A stretch of 64,000 nt of DNA, from assembly GCA_003451585.1 (NCBI GenBank), contig DMEU01000004.1:96245-160244 (forward strand), written 5' to 3'. How positions within the stretch are numbered: the stretch's first letter is position 1; every line of letters starts with the position of its first letter. The notes beneath the pieces were generated by a model. It searched no databases. It was not told the DNA's origin and was given only the letters and a program-made list of their open reading frames with translations. A program made the position numbers and the translations under genes. Source of the stretch: Candidatus Omnitrophota bacterium. GTDB lineage: Bacteria > Omnitrophota > Gorgyraeia > Velamenicoccales > Velamenicoccaceae. Shown in pieces: positions 60,336 to 64,000 of the stretch.

Positions 60336-61475
60336 ATGTTCATAATCCAAGAAGTTCCTTCTCAGTTAAAGGCTAAGCGCCAGGTACTTGCTTTAGGTAC
60401 CGATACACGCCAGAGGATTTCTTGGTCGCTTCAGGGCCGCCTGTATTCGCTTTCTCCCAAGCAGGAGTATACTGATCTTAAAGATTTTTATTTAGAGGCC
60501 TGCGGTTTTATCAAGCGGAAGTTCAGGCTTACCCCTGCGGCAATAACATTTGATCCGCACCCTTATTTTACCTGCAGTAAAGAGGCGGATAGCGTCAGGC
60601 GCGTTTATTTTCCGCGTGCGAAACTCTTTCCTGTGTTCCATCATGAAGCTCATGCTGCCGGTTTCGGAATAGAAGCAGGCGTGGGGAAAAGATTTATCGG
60701 CTTGGCCTTTGACGGGACGGGTTTTGGCCGCGATGGCAATATATGGGGAGCTGAATTTTTTATATATTCGGGCCGTTGTTTTAAAAGGGCCGCGCACTTT
60801 GATTATCTGGCTTTGCCCGGCAGTGAGGCCGCTATCCGTCAGCCCTGGCGCGTAGCCTTTGCCGCCCTCTATAAAATTTATGGTACAAGGCTGTTTGATA
60901 TGCGGCTCAATTTTTTGAAGGGCGCAGGCAAGGGCGAGATTAAGCTGCTGGCCGCGATGCTTGATAAAGATTTTAATATAGCTTATGCTTCCAGCTGTGG
61001 CAGGCTTTTTGATGCGGCAGCTGCGATCTTGAATATCAAGACGGTAGTGGAACAGGAGGCGGAAGCGGCCGTGGCGCTGGAAAAGGCAGCATCTGTTTTT
61101 TGCGGCGAGGCCATACCATATGTTTTTGATATAAGGCACGAAAAGGGCGGGTTTTGCGTTGATTTTTCTCAGATGTTTGTAGAAATGGCCGCAGATAGCG
61201 CCTATCCAAAAAGGCAGAATTCAGCCGCAATGCGTTTTCATGCTACTATCGCTATAGCGATAGGCCGTGTCTGCCGGATCCTAAGGGATAAATACGCGGT
61301 AAATACGGCCTATGCGAGCGGCGGCGTATTTATGAATAATATTTTGACGCACAGTGTCAAACGTATCCTGGAAAAAGACGGTTTTGAGGCCATTATGGCA
61401 AAAAGGCCGGCTACTACCGACTATGGTATTTCACAGGGGCAGATAGCCGCGGTCGAGATGATGAAATTACATTAA
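60336..61475 (+). CDS. hypF: HypF C-terminal (Kae1-like) domain protein
   Basis: A 379-residue protein matching only the C-terminal carbamoyltransferase half of HypF. Visible blocks: the metal-site HHEAHAAGFG, AFDGTGFGRDGNIWGAEF, SEAAIRQPWRVA, SSCGRLFDAAAA and ASGGVFMNN. The N-terminal acylphosphatase, zinc-finger and YrdC domains (over 350 residues) are absent, and the gene starts in a unique MFIIQEVPS segment. Either a separate gene elsewhere encodes the other half or the protein has been reduced. HypC, HypD and HypE follow, so the maturation role is clear. Confidence 0.82.
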   Translation: MFIIQEVPSQLKAKRQVLALGTDTRQRISWSLQGRLYSLSPKQEYTDLKDFYLEACGFIKRKFRLTPAAITFDPHPYFTCSKEADSVRRVYFPRAKLFPVFHHEAHAAGFGIEAGVGKRFIGLAFDGTGFGRDGNIWGAEFFIYSGRCFKRAAHFDYLALPGSEAAIRQPWRVAFAALYKIYGTRLFDMRLNFLKGAGKGEIKLLAAMLDKDFNIAYASSCGRLFDAAAAILNIKTVVEQEAEAAVALEKAASVFCGEAIPYVFDIRHEKGGFCVDFSQMFVEMAADSAYPKRQNSAAMRFHATIAIAIGRVCRILRDKYAVNTAYASGGVFMNNILTHSVKRILEKDGFEAIMAKRPATTDYGISQGQIAAVEMMKLH

Positions 61476-61481
61476 GGAATG

Positions 61482-61539
61482 TCCCGCCTCGCAGGATATG
61501 CTCGGCGGGATTTAGCTGGATGTTCGGCAAAGGCCGGAC
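61482..61539 (+). other. Two hairpins in the hypF-hypC gap
   Basis: TCCCGCC (61482-61488) pairs with GGCGGGA (61504-61510), and GTTCGGC (61522-61528) pairs with GCCGGAC (61533-61539) around a four-base loop. No T-run follows. They may affect mRNA processing or translation of hypC. Confidence 0.4.
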
Positions 61540-61554
61540 AAATAGAGGTGCTCA

Positions 61555-61785
61555 ATGTGCTTAGCGTATCCGATGAAGATAGATGGGATTAAAGATGATA
61601 TGGCCGATGTGTCTGTAGGCCATATCAAAAGCCGTGTCAGCGTCCGTCTCATAGAGAGGGCAAAAAAGGGCGATTATGTGCTCGTCCACGCCGGCATCGC
61701 GATAGAAAAGATCAATAAAGCAAAGGCGATCGAGATCCTGACGCTCATAACAGAATTAGGCCAGAAAATGGACGAAGGCATTTAA
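61555..61785 (+). CDS. hypC: Hydrogenase maturation chaperone HypC
   Basis: A 76-residue protein opening MCLAYPMKI, with the essential Cys2 and the LAYP motif, and VLVHAGIAIEKI near residue 43. It carries the iron-cyanide-CO intermediate with HypD to the hydrogenase large subunit. AGAGG lies before the ATG. Typical length and complete. Confidence 0.93.
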   Translation: MCLAYPMKIDGIKDDMADVSVGHIKSRVSVRLIERAKKGDYVLVHAGIAIEKINKAKAIEILTLITELGQKMDEGI

Positions 61786-61824
61786 ACGATCAAACAGTAA
61801 TTTTTGAAGTGCTCATCAAATATA

Positions 61825-62913
61825 ATGAAATATGTAGACGAATATAGGGATGTAAATAAGGTAAAGAAGCTGGCTGATATGATAAATAGCCAGGTAAGGC
61901 GGCCGGTCTATAAGATCATGGAGGTCTGCGGTACCCATACCGCCTCCATACATAAATTCGGCTTAAAGAGCCTTTTGTCAAAAAAGATCGAGCTGATCTC
62001 CGGCCCGGGCTGCCCTGTGTGCGTGACCAGCGACGGATATCTGAAGAACTCCCTTAAACTTGCAAAAAACAGGAATATCATTGTAGCGACATATCCGGAT
62101 ATGCTCAGGGTCCCGGTAGAAGGCGGGTCATTGGAGGCCGCGCGTTCTGAGGGGGCCGATGTCCGCGGTGTGAATTCGGCGCTTGAGGCCTTGGACTTGG
62201 CTGTCCGCTCTGCAAAAAGAGAAGTTGTCTTTTTGGGCGTAGGCTTTGAGACGACAGCGCCAGGCACGGCAATCGCTTTAGAGGCGGCAAAGAAGGATAA
62301 GATACGGAATTTCAGTGTATATTCCGCGCATAAGACCATCCCTGAGGCCTTGATAGCTTTAGGCCGCGATAAAGGCCTGGCCTTGGACGGATTCCTGCTG
62401 CCAGGCCATGTGAGCGCTATTATAGGTATGGAAGGCTATCGCTCAGTTGCAAAAAAAGTCGGGTTAGCGTCTGTGATCGCCGGGTTTGAGCCCGTAGACA
62501 TACTCTTGGCCATATTAAAAATAGTCAAGGCGGCCAATGTTGGGGCCACGATATTAGAAAATGAATACACGCGCATTGTTACAAAAAGCGGGAATAAACA
62601 GGCCCAGAGGCTTTTAAAAAAGGTATTTATTCAGACGGACAGCATCTGGAGGGGGTTGGGCGTTATATCCGGCACCGGATTAAGCATAAGAGGGGCGTTT
62701 GGCGGTTTTGACGCCAACAAGAAGTTTGAGCTGCCCAAGGAAAAAGTCGATAAAGCCTTAGCCGGCGGGTGCCTGTGCGCAGAAGTGCTAAAGGGCAGGA
62801 TAACGCCGCAGCAGTGCCCGCTTTTTGCAAAAAGGTGCACGCCGCTTTCGCCTAAAGGCCCGTGCATGGTGTCGCGCGAAGGCACATGCCGCGCGTATTT
62901 TGAATTTAGGTAA
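61825..62913 (+). CDS. hypD: Hydrogenase maturation protein HypD
   Basis: A 362-residue scaffold on which the Fe(CN)2CO group is assembled. Conserved blocks: IMEVCGTHT near residue 34, SGPGCPVCVT, GFETTAPGTAIAL, LLPGHVSAIIG, and a C-terminal cluster region with LAGGCLCAEV, PQQCPLFAKRC and GPCMVSREGTC whose Cys bind 4Fe-4S. The ATG at 61825 opens as MKYVDEYRD, the family N-terminus; a TTG at 61804 would add seven residues. No ribosome binding site is evident. Confidence 0.94.
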   Translation: MKYVDEYRDVNKVKKLADMINSQVRRPVYKIMEVCGTHTASIHKFGLKSLLSKKIELISGPGCPVCVTSDGYLKNSLKLAKNRNIIVATYPDMLRVPVEGGSLEAARSEGADVRGVNSALEALDLAVRSAKREVVFLGVGFETTAPGTAIALEAAKKDKIRNFSVYSAHKTIPEALIALGRDKGLALDGFLLPGHVSAIIGMEGYRSVAKKVGLASVIAGFEPVDILLAILKIVKAANVGATILENEYTRIVTKSGNKQAQRLLKKVFIQTDSIWRGLGVISGTGLSIRGAFGGFDANKKFELPKEKVDKALAGGCLCAEVLKGRITPQQCPLFAKRCTPLSPKGPCMVSREGTCRAYFEFR

Positions 62914-62947
62914 GATGCATTGTTGGCTACTGATAGCGAGTTTCGTA

Positions 62948-62981
62948 GGCAATGGGTGCCGAAGTGGCAGGACCCATTGCC
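62948..62981 (+). other. Hairpin in the hypD-hypE gap
   Basis: GGCAATGGGT (62948-62957) and ACCCATTGCC (62972-62981) form a perfect ten-base stem with a 14-base loop in the 92-base gap. No T-tract follows, so it is unlikely to stop transcription fully. Confidence 0.45.
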
Positions 62982-63005
62982 ATTTGCGAGGCATGAAAGT
63001 ACGAT

Positions 63006-64000
63006 ATGAATAGAATAACTTTGTCTTACGGCGGCGGGGGGAGCCTGACGCACAAGCTCATTACCGAGCTATTTGCCAAGGCCTTCAAGAATGAATATTT
63101 AGATGAGCTCGACGACAGCGCCGTATTCGGCCTGGATCGCGGCAAATATGCTTATACGACAGATAGTTATGTGGTCGACCCCATATTTTTCCCCGGAGGC
63201 GATATAGGCAAGCTTGCCGTTTGTGGTACGGTCAATGACCTGGCTTCATGCGGTGCCGAGCCGAAATTCCTTACAGCAGGATTTATCTTAGAAGAAGGCC
63301 TGCCTTTTGATACTTTGGAAAAGATAGTGGCCTCGATGGGTAAAGAGGCCAGGGCACAAAACGTCAAGATAGTAGCCGGCGACACAAAAGTCGTCCCAAA
63401 GGGCAAGGCCGATAAGGTCTTTATCAACACATCCGGCCTGGGTGTCGTAAAAAAACGCCTGAAGGCAGAGAGTGTCAGGCCTGGCGACAAGATCCTGATC
63501 AACGGCCCTATCGCCCAGCACGGCCTGAGCATACTGCTTTCCCGGGAAAGCTTCGGTTTCGGGTCTTCTATAAAAAGTGATTGCAATTCTCTCTGGCCTA
63601 TTGTAGAATTATTGCTTTCCGCGGGCCTTGATATTCGTTTTATGCGCGATGCAACGCGGGGCGGGATATCCGCTGTTGCTAATGAAGTGGCGCAAAAGAG
63701 CGGTTATTCTCTGAGATTGTTCGAAAAGTCGATCCCGATAGAGCCTCAAGTCAGGCATTTGTGCGAGATCCTGGGCTTAGAACCGTTGGACATAGCCAAT
63801 GAAGGCAAGATGCTTTTTTTTGTCAGCGGTCGCGATACGGACAGGGCGCTTGAGGTCCTTAAAAAACATCCTTTAGGGAAAAAAGCATCAGTCATCGGCG
63901 TTGTGGCCGAAGACAAAAAGGCCAGGGTTTTACTTAAAACCGGTGTAGGCGGTGAAAAGGTGCTGGGTTTTCCGGTGCAGGAGCCTATACCAAGGATCTG
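63006..64000 (+). CDS. hypE: Hydrogenase maturation protein HypE (cut by window end)
   Basis: 331 complete codons are visible, reading SYGGGGSLTHKLI at the start, DSYVVDPIFFPGGDIGKLAV, ASCGAEPKFLTAGFI and MRDATRGGISAVANEV: a full PurM-like HypE that dehydrates the carbamoyl group on its C-terminal Cys to cyanide. The last codons read EPIPRI followed by TG at the window edge, so the terminal Cys and stop are probably the next four bases. Because the stop is outside, the frame is open to the end. Confidence 0.92.
   Translation, partial: MNRITLSYGGGGSLTHKLITELFAKAFKNEYLDELDDSAVFGLDRGKYAYTTDSYVVDPIFFPGGDIGKLAVCGTVNDLASCGAEPKFLTAGFILEEGLPFDTLEKIVASMGKEARAQNVKIVAGDTKVVPKGKADKVFINTSGLGVVKKRLKAESVRPGDKILINGPIAQHGLSILLSRESFGFGSSIKSDCNSLWPIVELLLSAGLDIRFMRDATRGGISAVANEVAQKSGYSLRLFEKSIPIEPQVRHLCEILGLEPLDIANEGKMLFFVSGRDTDRALEVLKKHPLGKKASVIGVVAEDKKARVLLKTGVGGEKVLGFPVQEPIPRI

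Overview
The window reads as one stretch of chromosome from a Gram-negative, probably anaerobic bacterium of an uncultured lineage. The Gram-negative reading rests on an OmpA-type lipoprotein, an Omp85-type outer-membrane barrel and an L,D-transpeptidase. The anaerobic reading rests on several radical-SAM enzymes (lysine 2,3-aminomutase and two cobalamin-type proteins), hydrogenase maturation genes and a hemerythrin-like protein. The mixture of small secreted orphans, a REP-type transposase and housekeeping genes resembles Omnitrophota or neighbouring PVC-type genomes, but that placement is an impression and not a phylogeny. Nearly every gene lies on the + strand. No tRNA, rRNA or CRISPR array was seen.

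Region 1 (0-14 kb): a hemerythrin-like protein, a fluoride channel with a DUF190 partner, several small secreted orphans, the folate-branch genes pabB and pabC, a transglutaminase-type lipoprotein, a Ste24-like protease and a PilZ membrane protein. Region 2 (14-35 kb): an endonuclease III-like gene next to a 180-bp hairpin, an M1 peptidase apparently fused to an Omp85-type barrel, era, an M20 peptidase, a PAC2 protein, an ABC exporter, an ATP-grasp ligase with lysine 2,3-aminomutase, an EF-G-like GTPase, a YchF-like protein without a P-loop, purH, folC, mnmE, folE, and an OmpA lipoprotein with an SGNH hydrolase. Region 3 (35-41 kb): a REP-associated transposase with perfect 22-bp ends, comM on the minus strand, a repeat-rich divergent intergenic region, an L,D-transpeptidase, accA and a PadR regulator.

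Region 4 (41.2-60.3 kb) is the most unusual part. It is a compact biosynthetic cluster behind a strong promoter whose -10 box lies inside a perfect 20-bp palindrome. It encodes a minimal type II polyketide synthase: a ketosynthase with intact Cys-His-His, a partner that has lost all three residues (chain-length-factor type), and an acyl carrier protein. With it are a TcmN-like aromatase/cyclase, a PF04199 cyclase, a second SRPBCC protein, an SDR reductase, a ketopantoate-reductase-like enzyme, an amidohydrolase, an MFS exporter, an acyl-CoA ligase and two paralogous cobalamin-type radical-SAM enzymes. A tightly coupled block of nucleoside phosphorylase, MtnA-like isomerase, eIF2B-like half protein, class II aldolase-SCP2 fusion and aldehyde dehydrogenase looks like a route from 5'-deoxyadenosine or methylthioadenosine to an aldehyde and an acid. 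That could be salvage of radical-SAM by-products or supply of a starter acid for the acyl-CoA ligase. Six of the gaps between cluster genes hold long imperfect hairpins, and three of these share a 40-nt arm.

Region 5 (60.3-64 kb): hydrogenase maturation genes, namely a HypF C-terminal domain alone, hypC, hypD, and hypE cut by the window edge about one codon before its end. No hydrogenase structural gene is in view.
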